From Microbacterium sp. cf332 (lineage in GTDB: Bacteria; Actinomycetota; Actinomycetes; Actinomycetales; Microbacteriaceae), in contig NZ_FNKN01000002.1 of assembly GCF_900102175.1 (NCBI RefSeq), forward strand, positions 186,001-250,000: a DNA stretch of 64,000 bases, given 5' to 3'. Below the pieces are notes generated by a model, which was given only the letters and a program-made list of their open reading frames with translations, had not been told where the DNA came from and searched no databases. Positions 26,202-35,035 of this stretch are shown here, one piece after another. The stretch's first letter is position 1. Every line of letters begins with the position of its first letter. A program made the translations under genes and the position numbers.

Positions 26202-26308
26202 CGCGAAGGTCCCGCCGAGCGGCGCGCGAGCCGACGCGAACGGCATCCAATCCGACGCTGAAGCGACCATTCGCGTCGGGTCGGCGGGCCGCGGGGTGCC
26301 CAGCCGGC

Positions 26309-27061
26309 TCAGTCCGTCGCGGCAGCCGCGTCGGCGGCGCCTCGTCCCCATCGGAAGGGCGAGACGGTCGGGTCGCCCGCGATCCAGAATCGCCACGGGA
26401 ACGCCGCGGTACCGGCGACGCCCGCGACCCCCACGCGCGGCCCCGTCGCGATGTTCCGCTCGGGCTCGGGCTCGTCACGCAGCAGCAGGCGCGCGACCGC
26501 GCCCGCGTGCTCCCGGCCCGTGACGGCGTCGATGCCGTCGTGCGCGGGATACCGCAGCCCGAGCGCCTCGCCGAGACGGCCCGGGCCGCGCGCGAGGTCA
26601 CGGGTCGAGCGCGCCGCGCGCCGTCGGACCTCGGCGACATCCGCACCCTCGACGATCTCCGCGGCGCGCAGCAGCACCCCGCCGGCGACGCCCTCGGGGC
26701 CGCAGACGACGTTGACGCACGAATGGATGCCGTGACTGAGGTAGACGTACAGGTGACCGGGCTCGCCCCACATGGTCGCGTTGCGGGCGGTCCGTCCCAT
26801 CCGCGCGTGCGAGCCGGGGTCGGGAAGGTCGCCGGTGTCGCGGCCGTGATAGGCCTCGACCTCGGTCAGCCGCGCGACGACCCGCTCGCCCGCCACCTCG
26901 ACCGCGAGCAGCGCGCCGAGCAGGCGCGGCGCGACCGCGACGGGCAGCGCCGCCAGCTCCGCGCGAGCCGCCGCGTGGAAACCCGCGGGCACGCCCTCCC
27001 CGACGTCGCCCGCCCCCGTGTCCGTCCCCGCGCCGGTACTCGCGCTCCCACCGGGCCTCAC
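26309..27061 (-). CDS. 3-methyladenine DNA glycosylase (AAG/MPG family)
   Basis: A 250-aa protein with the AAG signatures TEVEAYHGRDTGD and YVYLSHGIHSCVNVVC. It removes alkylated purines in base-excision repair. GTG at 27061 was chosen because it overlaps the upstream stop as GTGA. The first 30 residues are Gly/Thr-rich and probably disordered. Confidence 0.9.
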   Translation of the reverse strand: MRPGGSASTGAGTDTGAGDVGEGVPAGFHAAARAELAALPVAVAPRLLGALLAVEVAGERVVARLTEVEAYHGRDTGDLPDPGSHARMGRTARNATMWGEPGHLYVYLSHGIHSCVNVVCGPEGVAGGVLLRAAEIVEGADVAEVRRRAARSTRDLARGPGRLGEALGLRYPAHDGIDAVTGREHAGAVARLLLRDEPEPERNIATGPRVGVAGVAGTAAFPWRFWIAGDPTVSPFRWGRGAADAAAATD

Positions 27062-28488
27062 GGCCGCGGGGCGCTCTGACACCACGAGATGTCGAACCCG
27101 CGCAGCACCGACACCTCCTCGCCGGTGTCGAGGTCGATGACGTGCGTCTGCACCCGCTCGGGAAGCGGCAGCAGGTAGGCGTCGTACGGGTTCGAGACCG
27201 CGTCGGGTGCGACCAGGAACGCGGCGTACCGGCTGCTCGGCGACACGCACGTGTGGAGGAGCAGGTCGTCCGGAGAGACGGTGAAGACTTCGCGCGTCGC
27301 ACCGTCCGCATCAACCACCGCCGCCGCGGTCGACAGGACGGTGAACCCGTCGACCCGCGAGAGCACGCGCACCGTCTCGTCGGCGTTCCCCGGCAGAGCC
27401 GTCACCGACTGCGTCTCGCCCGCTGCCGCATCCGCGACGCTCAGCGGGCGCTCCTCGGCCGTCGCGAGGTCGATCGCCACGAGTCCGCCCGCGCGCTGCA
27501 CGATCGCCTCGGACGAGCCCCGCGCGATGCCGTCGATCGTGATCGCGTTGCCGAGCGAGACCGGCTCGCCGCCGGACGCCGACACGAGCGTCAGAGCGCT
27601 GTCGAAACCGAGCAGCAGCACGGCATCCGTCCCCGGCACGAACCGCCAGTCGTCGACGCGCGGATCACCGCCGGCGAACTGCAGCTGGTCGGGATCGTCC
27701 TGGGCGCGCGCGTCAGCGAGCGATGCCGTGAAGAGCGCGCTCTCGAGCCCGCCTCCCGCCCCGATCGCGGCATCGGTGAACGTGTAGCCGATGAGGTCGC
27801 CCCGGTCGGCGGACTGCAGGTTGGTGACGAAACCCCGACCCGGCAGCGGGAGCTCACGCGCGTCCGCGCCCGCGCGATCGGTCACGACGAGCGTCGAGAT
27901 CCCCTCGTCGTCGGCGGTCACGACGGCGAGGTGCGTCGAGGTCGCCCGGAAGTCCTCGATGTGCGGGTCGGTGAAGACCGGCACCGCGCTCTCGCCGTCG
28001 AGCCCGGTTCGGAAGATCGTGTCCTCGTCGCCGCCCCGCTCCAGGATGAACGTCTCGATGGCGGGAGTCGAGAACGACTCCTCGATCGTCGCCGCAGGGC
28101 CTCCGCCGAGGCCCTGCACCCCGTCGATGCGCACGGTGTAGTCCGTCGCGTCGCGCAGCGGCAGGGTGAACCGGATGCCGATCTGCCGACCCGAGGTGTC
28201 GACGGTGAAATCGGCGGCCGGCTCGATGTGCACCTGCGAAGGATCCACCTCGACGAGCGACTGCGTCGTCGTGACGATCATGCGGGAGCCCGCCGACTCG
28301 ATCCCGGCCCGCGGATCGACGTTCGTCGCGGTCGCCCGCGGCCCCTGCACGGTCGTCAGCGCGCCGCTCGCGCCACCCACGAGCGCGAGGGCGGCCACGA
28401 CCGCGGCCATCGCGACGACGAACCGACGCGAACGTCGATCCCGGCTGCGGCCGCGGCGCGAGCCTGCCGGCGTGCGGTCAGTACTCAT
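27058..28488 (-). CDS. hypothetical membrane-anchored beta-propeller-like protein
   Basis: A 476-aa protein with an Arg-rich N-terminus and a signal-anchor helix (about 23-44). The rest is a secreted region made of short beta-rich repeats (for example LVVTDRAGADAR, VAIDLATAEE), which suggests a propeller. No catalytic motif seen. It overlaps the DUF1980 gene by 11 bp and the glycosylase by 4 bp. Confidence 0.65.
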   Translation of the reverse strand: MSTDRTPAGSRRGRSRDRRSRRFVVAMAAVVAALALVGGASGALTTVQGPRATATNVDPRAGIESAGSRMIVTTTQSLVEVDPSQVHIEPAADFTVDTSGRQIGIRFTLPLRDATDYTVRIDGVQGLGGGPAATIEESFSTPAIETFILERGGDEDTIFRTGLDGESAVPVFTDPHIEDFRATSTHLAVVTADDEGISTLVVTDRAGADARELPLPGRGFVTNLQSADRGDLIGYTFTDAAIGAGGGLESALFTASLADARAQDDPDQLQFAGGDPRVDDWRFVPGTDAVLLLGFDSALTLVSASGGEPVSLGNAITIDGIARGSSEAIVQRAGGLVAIDLATAEERPLSVADAAAGETQSVTALPGNADETVRVLSRVDGFTVLSTAAAVVDADGATREVFTVSPDDLLLHTCVSPSSRYAAFLVAPDAVSNPYDAYLLPLPERVQTHVIDLDTGEEVSVLRGFDISWCQSAPRP

Positions 28489-29401
28489 AGGGGTCCTCGG
28501 GCTCGCCGACGGACTGCACCCCGGTCGCCTCGACGACGAGCGCGCCGTCGCGGTCGCGGATGACGCCCGCGACCGTCACCCACTCGCCCGTCTCCGGGAT
28601 GTCGGTCGTCTCGCCGATCGGGATGCTGGCCGGCTGCGCGTCGATGACGCAGTGCGTGATGACCAGCCGCGTGAGTCCGAACCCGCCCGAGCTCGACGGG
28701 GTGACGAAGCCCGTGAGACTGATCTCGTCGCCCTCGAAGGCCTCGGGGTTCGTCGCCGTCGCGAACACGCTCGCCCACTCGCCGACGCCGAACGAGGCGG
28801 TGTCGCCCGTCGTCGCGAGGGCGACCGTGTCTGCGCCCTGGAACAGCGGAGGCGTGCCGGTGTCGCGCGACATCGCGAGCTCGGCCGACAGCGTCGCGGG
28901 CGGCGTGACGAGCACGACCGCGACGATGCCCGTCGCGAGCAGGCCCCCGGAACCGGCCGCGGCCGTTCCGAGGGCGAGTCGCCAGTCGGGGCGCGGTCGG
29001 ACCGCCGCGACGGCCGCCCCCGGCGACGCCGTGTCGGCGGCGAGCACCGCGGCGCGGGCTGCCCGGCGCGACATCGGTGCGTCGTCCGCGGGGGCGTGCT
29101 CGTGCGCGGGGGCGCGCTCGTGCGCCCGCTCGTGCGCGTGGCCCCGACGGTGCGCGACGCCGTGGTCGTGGAGGTCGCCGTGATCGTGACCGTGATCGGC
29201 CTCCGCGCCCAGGGGAAGCGCGAAGCTCACGACGGTCCCGATGAGCGCGAGCACCGACATCCCGACGGCGAACCAGGCCGACTCGGGGTTGATGTACAGA
29301 CCGATCCGGCCGGTGACGGCCAGCGTGACGGTCACGGCGGCGAGCGCCGCGGCCAAGCCGACCCCGAACAGGCGACTCACCAGGGCGGAAGACCTAGGCA
29401 A
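28478..29401 (-). CDS. DUF1980 (TIGR03943) permease partner with His-rich linker
   Basis: A 307-aa protein with two N-terminal transmembrane helices. A His/Asp/Ala-rich stretch (about 69-104) is suited to metal binding; another helix and a C-terminal DUF1980 domain follow. DUF1980 proteins pair with UPF0718 permeases, as here, where the genes overlap by 8 bp. The Zur gene is next upstream, so a zinc-related role is likely. The transported species is not established. Confidence 0.75.
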   Translation of the reverse strand: MPRSSALVSRLFGVGLAAALAAVTVTLAVTGRIGLYINPESAWFAVGMSVLALIGTVVSFALPLGAEADHGHDHGDLHDHGVAHRRGHAHERAHERAPAHEHAPADDAPMSRRAARAAVLAADTASPGAAVAAVRPRPDWRLALGTAAAGSGGLLATGIVAVVLVTPPATLSAELAMSRDTGTPPLFQGADTVALATTGDTASFGVGEWASVFATATNPEAFEGDEISLTGFVTPSSSGGFGLTRLVITHCVIDAQPASIPIGETTDIPETGEWVTVAGVIRDRDGALVVEATGVQSVGEPEDPYEY

Positions 29402-30404
29402 GGAGATTCACCATCCCTCCGAGGGCGATCGCGAAGAGCACCACGATGACCACCAGGCCGACGAGCACCCGCGACCGGAAGGTCGTGCGCATGAGCGCGA
29501 GCATCTTCACGTCGACGAGCGGCCCGACCAGCAGGAATGCAACGATCGAGCCCGGGGTGAACGTCGAGGCAAACGAGAGGGCGAAGAACGAGTCGACGTT
29601 CGAGCAGATCGACACGATCATCGCCAGCAGGATCATCGCGAGGATCGACAGCGCCGGGTTCGACCCGATCGCGAGCAGGGTGTCGCGGGGTACGAGCACC
29701 TGCACGGCGCCCGCCACCGCCGAGCCGAGGATCAGCGCGGGCATGACCGCACGCAGCTCGACGACGAACTGCGCGAGGCTCCGTCGCCCCTTGCCCCCCG
29801 GGTCCTCGGCGGCGAGCTCGCACGCGGCGAGGAACCGGTCGGTGAGCAGCCCGTCGGGGTCGGGGTGACGCGAGTACAGCCACCCGATGAGGTTCGCGAC
29901 GGCGTAGCCGCCCAGCAGCCGCGCGATGAGGATGCCGTCGTCGAAGCCGAACGCCTGATGGGTCGTGATGATCACGATGGGGTTCACGATGGGCGCGGCG
30001 ATGAGGAAGGTCATCGTCTCGGGAACCGAGAAGCCGCGGATCATCAGACCGCGGGCGAAGGGCAGGTTGCCGCACTCGCACACGGGGATGAGCATGCCGA
30101 GCAGCGACAGCACGGCGCGGCGGGCCCAGGCGCGGCGCGGCATCCAGCGTTCGATGACCCCCGGCGGCACCCACACCTGCACGATGATCGAGAGAAGCAC
30201 CCCGAGCATCACGAACGGCAGCGACTCGATGAGCACGCTGAGCCCCAGGGTGACGCCGTCCTGCGCGCGGGTGGGCAGCGACGGCCCCGGCGTCAGGGTC
30301 GCGATCGCGACGAGTGCGGCGACGACGGCCGTGCCGATCCCGAGCGCGACGGCGGTGCGCGTCGCGGGCGAGGGCGCGAGCCGTGCGGTCTTAGGCCCCG
30401 CCAC
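29394..30404 (-). CDS. UPF0718/DUF318-family permease
   Basis: A 336-aa membrane protein with eight or more helices. It carries the family's PVCECGNLPFARGLMIRG motif, whose Cys residues could contact metal, and a second copy of the fold with SICSNVDSFFALSFA. It overlaps the Zur-like gene by 14 bp. Likely part of a zinc-regulated module; function inferred from context. Confidence 0.8.
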   Translation of the reverse strand: MAGPKTARLAPSPATRTAVALGIGTAVVAALVAIATLTPGPSLPTRAQDGVTLGLSVLIESLPFVMLGVLLSIIVQVWVPPGVIERWMPRRAWARRAVLSLLGMLIPVCECGNLPFARGLMIRGFSVPETMTFLIAAPIVNPIVIITTHQAFGFDDGILIARLLGGYAVANLIGWLYSRHPDPDGLLTDRFLAACELAAEDPGGKGRRSLAQFVVELRAVMPALILGSAVAGAVQVLVPRDTLLAIGSNPALSILAMILLAMIVSICSNVDSFFALSFASTFTPGSIVAFLLVGPLVDVKMLALMRTTFRSRVLVGLVVIVVLFAIALGGMVNLLA

Positions 30405-30807
30405 GCTTGTCTTCGGCTCGGGCCGCCGAACACGCGGCGCACAGCCCGAAGATGTCGACGACGTGCTCAGCCTGCGTGAAGCCGTTGGCGGCGGCGGTGC
30501 GGTGGGCCCATTCCTCGACGTCCGAGGCCTGGATCTCGACGGTCAGCCCGCACGAGCGGCAGATCAGGTGGTGGTGGTGGCCCTCGCTCGAGCACGCACG
30601 GTAGATGGCCTCGCCGTCGGGACTCTGCAGCTGGTCGGCCTCGCCCGAGGCCGCGAGGGTCGCGAGGGCGCGGTAGACGGTGGCGAGTCCGATGCCGGTG
30701 TTGTCGTCGCGGAGCGAGGCGTGCAGGTCCTGCGCCGACACGAAGCCGCGGGCATCGGACAGCGCGGTGCGCACGCGCTCGCGCTGCCAGGTGTTCCGCT
30801 GAGCCAT
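30391..30807 (-). CDS. zur: Fur-family zinc repressor (Zur)
   Basis: A 138-aa Fur protein: N-terminal winged helix (GIGLATVYRALATLAASGEAD), metal-sensing His cluster (77-80) and two structural zinc pairs, Cys83/Cys86 and Cys123/Cys126. Its place between zinc-transporter genes makes Zur more likely than Fur. It should repress znuA and possibly its own operon when zinc is plentiful. ATG at 30807; 10 bp after znuB. Confidence 0.85.
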   Translation of the reverse strand: MAQRNTWQRERVRTALSDARGFVSAQDLHASLRDDNTGIGLATVYRALATLAASGEADQLQSPDGEAIYRACSSEGHHHHLICRSCGLTVEIQASDVEEWAHRTAAANGFTQAEHVVDIFGLCAACSAARAEDKRGGA

Positions 30808-30817
30808 GGCGGCGAGT

Positions 30818-31699
30818 CTACTCGGCGGTCCTCGGCATCGGCTGGGTGCGCAGCACCCGGCCACGGCGGGCGCCGACGATGCGGCATACGAGGTAGATGA
30901 GGAAGGAGATCGTCGTGATGTAGGGACTCACGGGCAGGGTCCCCGCGACCGCCAGGAGGATGCCGCCGACCGCCGAGACCACACCGAACAGCGCCGCGAG
31001 CAGCGGCACGGCGAGCGGACCGGTCGCGACCCGCACGGCCGCGGCCGCCGGCGTCACGAGCAGCGCCATCACGAGCAACGCGCCGATGATGTGCACCGCG
31101 ACGGCGACGACGAGACCGAGCAGCAGCATGAAGCCGAGCGAGACCGCGACGGTGGGAACACCCCGGGCGGCGGCGGACTGGGGATCGAGCGAGTCGAAGC
31201 GCAACGGCCGCCAGATGAGCAGCAGCGCGACGAGCACGAAGGCGCCGATGCCGATGAGCCAGCTCAGCTGACCCGACTGCACCGACACGATCTGCCCGGT
31301 CAGCAGGCTGAACCGGTTCGCACTCCGACCGTCGTACAGCGACAGGAACAGGATGCCGAGCCCCAGACCGAACGGCATGAGCACGCCGATGATCGAGTTG
31401 CGGTCGCGGGCGCGCGACCCGAGCCAGCCGATGAGGGCGGCGGCGATCATGGATCCGACGATCGATCCGGTCACGACGTCGACGCCGATCAGCAGCGCGG
31501 CCGCCGCCCCGGCGAACGAGAGCTCGCTGATGCCGTGCACCGCGAAGGCCATGTCGCGCTGCAGCACGAAGACGCCGATGAGGCCGCCGACGAGGCCGAG
31601 CACCGCACCCGCCCACACCGAGTTCTGCACGAGCGCGAGGATGTCGCCGTAGACGGGCAGCCCCCCGAACATCGCGTCCCAGACGTCGGGCCAGTTCAT
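30818..31699 (-). CDS. znuB: zinc/manganese ABC transporter permease
   Basis: A 293-aa ABC-3-family permease with about eight helices and typical segments (FAVHGISELSFAGAAA, GVLMPFGLGLGILF). It forms the membrane channel for the ZnuC ATPase. ATG at 31699 overlaps the znuC stop by 4 bp; the longer frame is antisense to znuC. It is followed by zur, supporting zinc as substrate. Confidence 0.88.
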   Translation of the reverse strand: MNWPDVWDAMFGGLPVYGDILALVQNSVWAGAVLGLVGGLIGVFVLQRDMAFAVHGISELSFAGAAAALLIGVDVVTGSIVGSMIAAALIGWLGSRARDRNSIIGVLMPFGLGLGILFLSLYDGRSANRFSLLTGQIVSVQSGQLSWLIGIGAFVLVALLLIWRPLRFDSLDPQSAAARGVPTVAVSLGFMLLLGLVVAVAVHIIGALLVMALLVTPAAAAVRVATGPLAVPLLAALFGVVSAVGGILLAVAGTLPVSPYITTISFLIYLVCRIVGARRGRVLRTQPMPRTAE

Positions 31700-32499
31700 G
31701 CGTGGTCTCCGTGGTCGTGGTGGTGGTGCGACGCATCGGCGTCCGGGGCGCCGACGACGACCAGCCGGTCGCCCGCCCGCAGCACGAAGACCGGGGCGCC
31801 GTAGAGGTCGGTGAGCACCGGCGAGGTCAGCACCTCTTTCGGGGTGCCGAGCGTGAAGCGCCCGTTGGCGATGTACAGGATGCGGTCGACCTTGCCGAGC
31901 ACGGGGTTGATGTCGTGGGTCACGAGCAGCACCGCCGCACCGGAGCGGCGGTGTCGGTCGATGAGTCCGACGACCGCCTGCTGGTTCGCGAGGTCGAGAC
32001 TCGTCAGCGGCTCGTCGCACAGCAGCAGCTTCGGGTCGTCGGCGAGGGCCTGTCCGACGCGCAGGCGCTGCTGCTCGCCGCCCGAGAGCACCCCGACCGG
32101 CCGATCGGCGAAAGCGGTCGCACCGACCCCGTCGAGCAGCCCCGCGATGCGCTCACGGTCGCGGCGGCGCGGCAGGGGCAGCCCGAAGCGGTGCCCGTCG
32201 ACGCCGAGCGAGACGAGGTCGCGGGCCCGCAGCGCGGTGTCGCGCGGCAGGGGGCGCGCCTGCGGCAGATACCCGATCGACCGGTTGCCCTTGTGCTTCA
32301 CCGGACGCCCGAGCGCCGTGATCGACCCCTCGCTCAGCCGCTCGAGTCCGAGGATCGCGCGCAGCAGCGTCGTCTTGCCCGAACCGCTCGGACCGAGGAC
32401 GGCGATGAGCTCGCCCGGCTCGACGGTGAGATCGAGTCCGCTCCACAGCTCGCGTCCGGAACGGCGCAGGGCGGCACCACGGATCTCGAGCAGGCTCAC
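31696..32499 (-). CDS. znuC: zinc/manganese ABC transporter ATPase
   Basis: A 267-aa ABC ATPase: Walker A GPSGSGKTT (36-44), signature LSGGEQQ (138-144), Walker B LLLCDEP (158-164), switch His in THD. The C-terminus ends in a His-rich tail (about 258-267) that may bind zinc. GTG at 32499 has no Shine-Dalgarno nearby, which fits a gene once coupled to an upstream cistron. Its expected partner znuA is now at 60804. Confidence 0.88.
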   Translation of the reverse strand: MSLLEIRGAALRRSGRELWSGLDLTVEPGELIAVLGPSGSGKTTLLRAILGLERLSEGSITALGRPVKHKGNRSIGYLPQARPLPRDTALRARDLVSLGVDGHRFGLPLPRRRDRERIAGLLDGVGATAFADRPVGVLSGGEQQRLRVGQALADDPKLLLCDEPLTSLDLANQQAVVGLIDRHRRSGAAVLLVTHDINPVLGKVDRILYIANGRFTLGTPKEVLTSPVLTDLYGAPVFVLRAGDRLVVVGAPDADASHHHHDHGDHA

Positions 32500-32501
32500 C
32501 G

Positions 32502-32508
32502 GGTCAGC
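32502..32508. repeat. left 7-bp junction repeat of the flagellar island
   Basis: GGTCAGC lies 3 bp beyond the znuC start codon and recurs in the same orientation at 60802-60808, where it contains the znuA stop. It is short, so it may be chance, but both copies sit exactly at the inferred junctions. Confidence 0.4.
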
Positions 32509-32517
32509 GTACCCGCC

Positions 32518-32544
32518 TAACCGATGCCCCGAAGCGGCCGATAG
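32518..32544 (+). promoter_or_regulatory. sigma-28 (FliA) promoter of fliC
   Basis: TAAC, a 15-bp spacer, then GCCGATAG. It matches the sigma-28 consensus form TAAA-N15-GCCGATAA and recurs five more times in the island. The start site would be near 32551, giving a leader of about 72 nt. Confidence 0.85.
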
Positions 32545-32552
32545 AGGCATCC

Positions 32553-32620
32553 AGGAGTCCACGGACGGACTCCGGGAGCCCAGGACGGGCTCCCGCTCAT
32601 CCCAATCACGGAGGAATGAA
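32553..32620 (+). promoter_or_regulatory. fliC leader: two GGA-loop hairpins and GGA Shine-Dalgarno, likely CsrA target
   Basis: Stem 1 pairs GGAGTCC (32554-32560) with GGACTCC (32567-32573), loop ACGGAC. Stem 2 pairs GGGAGCCC (32574-32581) with GGGCTCCC (32587-32594), loop AGGAC. The ribosome site CACGGAGGAA (32608-32617) carries a third GGA. GGA in hairpin loops and at the Shine-Dalgarno is the known CsrA binding pattern. Binding here is inferred. Confidence 0.7.
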
Positions 32621-32622
32621 TC

Positions 32623-33468
32623 ATGGGAATGCAGATCGCCACCAACGTGGGCGCGCTCAACGCGTACCGCAACCTGTCCAGCACGCAGAACGACGTGTCG
32701 AAGTCGCTCGAGAAGCTCTCGAGCGGTCTGCGCATCAACCGCGCTGCGGACGACGCCGCCGGTCTCGCCATCTCGGAGGGACTGAAGTCGCAGGTCAACG
32801 GCATGAACGTCGCATCGCGCAACGCCCAGGACGGCATCTCGGTCATCCAGACCGCGGAAGGCGCCCTGACGGAGGTCCACTCGATCCTCCAGCGCATGCG
32901 CGACCTGGCGGTCCAGGGCGGTAACGGCTCGAACAACGAGGACTCCCGCGCCGCGATCACCAAGGAGGCCGGCGAGCTCAGCCTCGAGCTGCGCCGTATC
33001 GCCGAGTCGACGAACTTCAACGGCATCGACCTGCTCAAGGGCGGCACGCTGACGTTCCAGGTCGGCGCGGGCGGCACCGACAACGACGCGATCACGATCG
33101 ACCTGGCCGATGTCGCGACCGCTGTCGGCGACCTCGCCTCGGCGGACGGCGCCGCGGTCGGAACCGGCTTCGCCGTCACCGACAACGAGACCGCGCGCAC
33201 CACCATCGACACGATCGACACCGCGATCACCGCCATCTCGACCGCCCGGTCGAGCCTCGGTGCATCGCAGAACCGCTTCGAGTCGGCCATCAACACGCTG
33301 AACGTGTCGGCGGAGAACCTGTCGGCGGCCAACAGCCGCATCCGCGACACCGACATGGCGGCCGAGATGGTCAAGTACACCGCCGCGAACATCCTGTCGC
33401 AGGCGGGCACCGCCATGCTCGCGCAGGCGAACCAGGCCAACCAGGGCGTGCTCCAGCTGCTCCGGTAA
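32623..33468 (+). CDS. fliC: flagellin
   Basis: A 281-aa flagellin with conserved N-terminal (IATNVGALNAYRNL, SGLRINRAADDAAGLAIS) and C-terminal (QAGTAMLAQANQANQGVLQLLR) D0/D1 helices and only a short central part. The filament surface should therefore be nearly bare of extra domains. It is preceded by a sigma-28 promoter, a probable CsrA-controlled leader and GGAGGA. FliS, FliW, CsrA and FliD are encoded in the island. A terminator hairpin follows. Confidence 0.97.
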   Translation: MGMQIATNVGALNAYRNLSSTQNDVSKSLEKLSSGLRINRAADDAAGLAISEGLKSQVNGMNVASRNAQDGISVIQTAEGALTEVHSILQRMRDLAVQGGNGSNNEDSRAAITKEAGELSLELRRIAESTNFNGIDLLKGGTLTFQVGAGGTDNDAITIDLADVATAVGDLASADGAAVGTGFAVTDNETARTTIDTIDTAITAISTARSSLGASQNRFESAINTLNVSAENLSAANSRIRDTDMAAEMVKYTAANILSQAGTAMLAQANQANQGVLQLLR

Positions 33469-33473
33469 GCCGT

Positions 33474-33520
33474 GCGACGGTGGGTCCCGTGTCATCCGGC
33501 GCGGGACCCATCGCCGTCGC
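33474..33520 (+). terminator. terminator after fliC
   Basis: TGGGTCCCG (33481-33489) pairs with CGGGACCCA (33502-33510), and outer GCGACGG pairs with CCGTCGC. It would let fliC be expressed well above the ATP-grasp gene. Confidence 0.7.
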
Positions 33521-33565
33521 GGGCGTACCGCGGGAACGCGCCTCCGAGAACCGACGAGGAACCCG

Positions 33566-34642
33566 ATGACATCCCCCCGAACCCTGACCCCCGCGCTCCC
33601 GTTCCTGTGGGAGCGAGCACGGCGCGTCAACCCGAGCAGCCTCGTCGCGCGGGCGCGACGGGCCGGGCGGCGGCACGGGCGGAGCACTGTCGGCGTCGTC
33701 GTCGACATGCTGTGGCAGGCGGGCGTGCGCGGCGTCGGGTTCCAGGACTACGTCGACTACGACTTCGCGATGCTCACCCGCGCCGAGCGCGCGACCTACA
33801 TGACGAGCCCCGTGTCGCACCGGTTCGCGGTGCGGTTCGACGACCCCGCCTATCGGCACCTCTTCCACGACAAGGTCGCCTTCAACGGCACCTTCGCGGA
33901 GTACCTGCAGCGCGAATGGATGGTCGTGACCGACGGCAACGCCGCCGAGGTCCGCGCCTTCGCCCTGCGCCACGGCACCGTCGTGACGAAGGAGCCGCTC
34001 GGCCGGGCCGGTCTCGGCGTGCACCGTTACCGGGCCGACGACGTCACCGACTGGGCACGGTTCCACCGCGGCCTCCTCGAACGCGGCGAGACCCTCGTCG
34101 AAGAGGTCATCCGCCAGCACGACGATCTCGCCGCCCTCTGCGCCGGAACCGTCAACACGACCCGTGTGACGACCTACTTCGACGGCGAGCGCACGCACGT
34201 CCTCGCCATGGCCCAGAAGTTCGGCCGCGGCGCCGTCAGCGACCAGAACGCGTTCGGCGGGTTCTACGCGATGCTCGACGAGACCGGACGGGCGACGGGC
34301 GACGGCTACGACTCGAACGACCGCGTGTATCCCACGCATCCCGACAGCGGTATTCGCATCGCCGACTTCCGCCTGCCCCTGCTCGACGAGGTGCTCGACT
34401 TCGTCGACCGCCTGGCCCGCGTCGTGCCGCAGGTGCGCTACGTCGGCTGGGACATCGCGGTGTCGCCCACGGGTCCCGTGCTCGTCGAGGGCAACTGGGC
34501 CGCCGGGGTCTACGAGAACAAGCCCAGTGCCACCGGCATCCGCACGGGGCACAAGCAGCGCTACCTCGCGGCGATCGAGACGGATGCGGCGACACCCGGC
34601 GTGGGCGCGCGCACATCGTCCCCCGTCGCCGCCGTCGCCTGA
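33566..34642 (+). CDS. sugar-transfer-associated-like ATP-grasp protein
   Basis: A 358-aa protein resembling the ATP-grasp_ST family. A basic N-terminus is followed by TVVTKEPLGRAGLGVHRY (nucleotide-binding Lys), LVEEVIRQH (adenine-contact Glu) and the metal-binding end GWDIAVSPTGPVLVEGNWAAG. ATP-grasp enzymes join a carboxylate to an amine or other nucleophile. It lies directly behind flagellin and is convergent with fliW, so modification of filament or envelope is possible, but the substrate is unknown. AGGA precedes its ATG. Confidence 0.75.
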   Translation: MTSPRTLTPALPFLWERARRVNPSSLVARARRAGRRHGRSTVGVVVDMLWQAGVRGVGFQDYVDYDFAMLTRAERATYMTSPVSHRFAVRFDDPAYRHLFHDKVAFNGTFAEYLQREWMVVTDGNAAEVRAFALRHGTVVTKEPLGRAGLGVHRYRADDVTDWARFHRGLLERGETLVEEVIRQHDDLAALCAGTVNTTRVTTYFDGERTHVLAMAQKFGRGAVSDQNAFGGFYAMLDETGRATGDGYDSNDRVYPTHPDSGIRIADFRLPLLDEVLDFVDRLARVVPQVRYVGWDIAVSPTGPVLVEGNWAAGVYENKPSATGIRTGHKQRYLAAIETDAATPGVGARTSSPVAAVA

Positions 34643-34666
34643 GCGCCGCAGGCTCGAACGGATCGA

Positions 34667-35035
34667 TCAGGCCAGCACGGCCCGCACCGGCAGATCCTGC
34701 CCCTCGAGGATGACCTGCGCCGCGACACCGGTGCGACGGTTGATCACGACGGGCGCGAGCAGGTTGACGCCGATGCCCTCGTCGGTCATCCGCGCCACGA
34801 CGAGCACGCGGGCGTCCTCGGGTCCGGCGAGACCGAGGTCGGCGACGTGTCCGTCCGAGATCACGGGGGCGTAATCGTCGACGACGACCGACGGGTCGAG
34901 GGCGAACAGCCGCACCGCGGGATCGGTCGCCGCCGTCAGGGCGTAGAGACCGCCGGCGCCCTCGATCTCGTCGAGCGAGAACGACGTGTGCGGCGCCAGC
35001 CCGGGCGGGGGCGTCACGAACTCGAGCGCGCTCAC
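34667..35035 (-). CDS. fliW: flagellar assembly factor FliW
   Basis: A 122-aa FliW with the typical PPPGL start, ALDPSVVVDDYAP and the conserved end VGVNLLAPVVINRRTG-like segment (here IGVNLLAPVVINRRTG). FliW antagonises CsrA and also binds flagellin, coupling flagellin synthesis to secretion. It is the last gene of the flgN-flgK-flgL-fliW operon, with a 4-bp overlap to flgL. Confidence 0.9.
   Translation of the reverse strand: MSALEFVTPPPGLAPHTSFSLDEIEGAGGLYALTAATDPAVRLFALDPSVVVDDYAPVISDGHVADLGLAGPEDARVLVVARMTDEGIGVNLLAPVVINRRTGVAAQVILEGQDLPVRAVLA

Noticed and set aside
27142..28563. 473-codon frame opposite the propeller-like protein
   Set aside because: Low-complexity Arg/Asp/Gly translation without motifs; the minus-strand gene has a signal anchor and interlocks with both neighbours.
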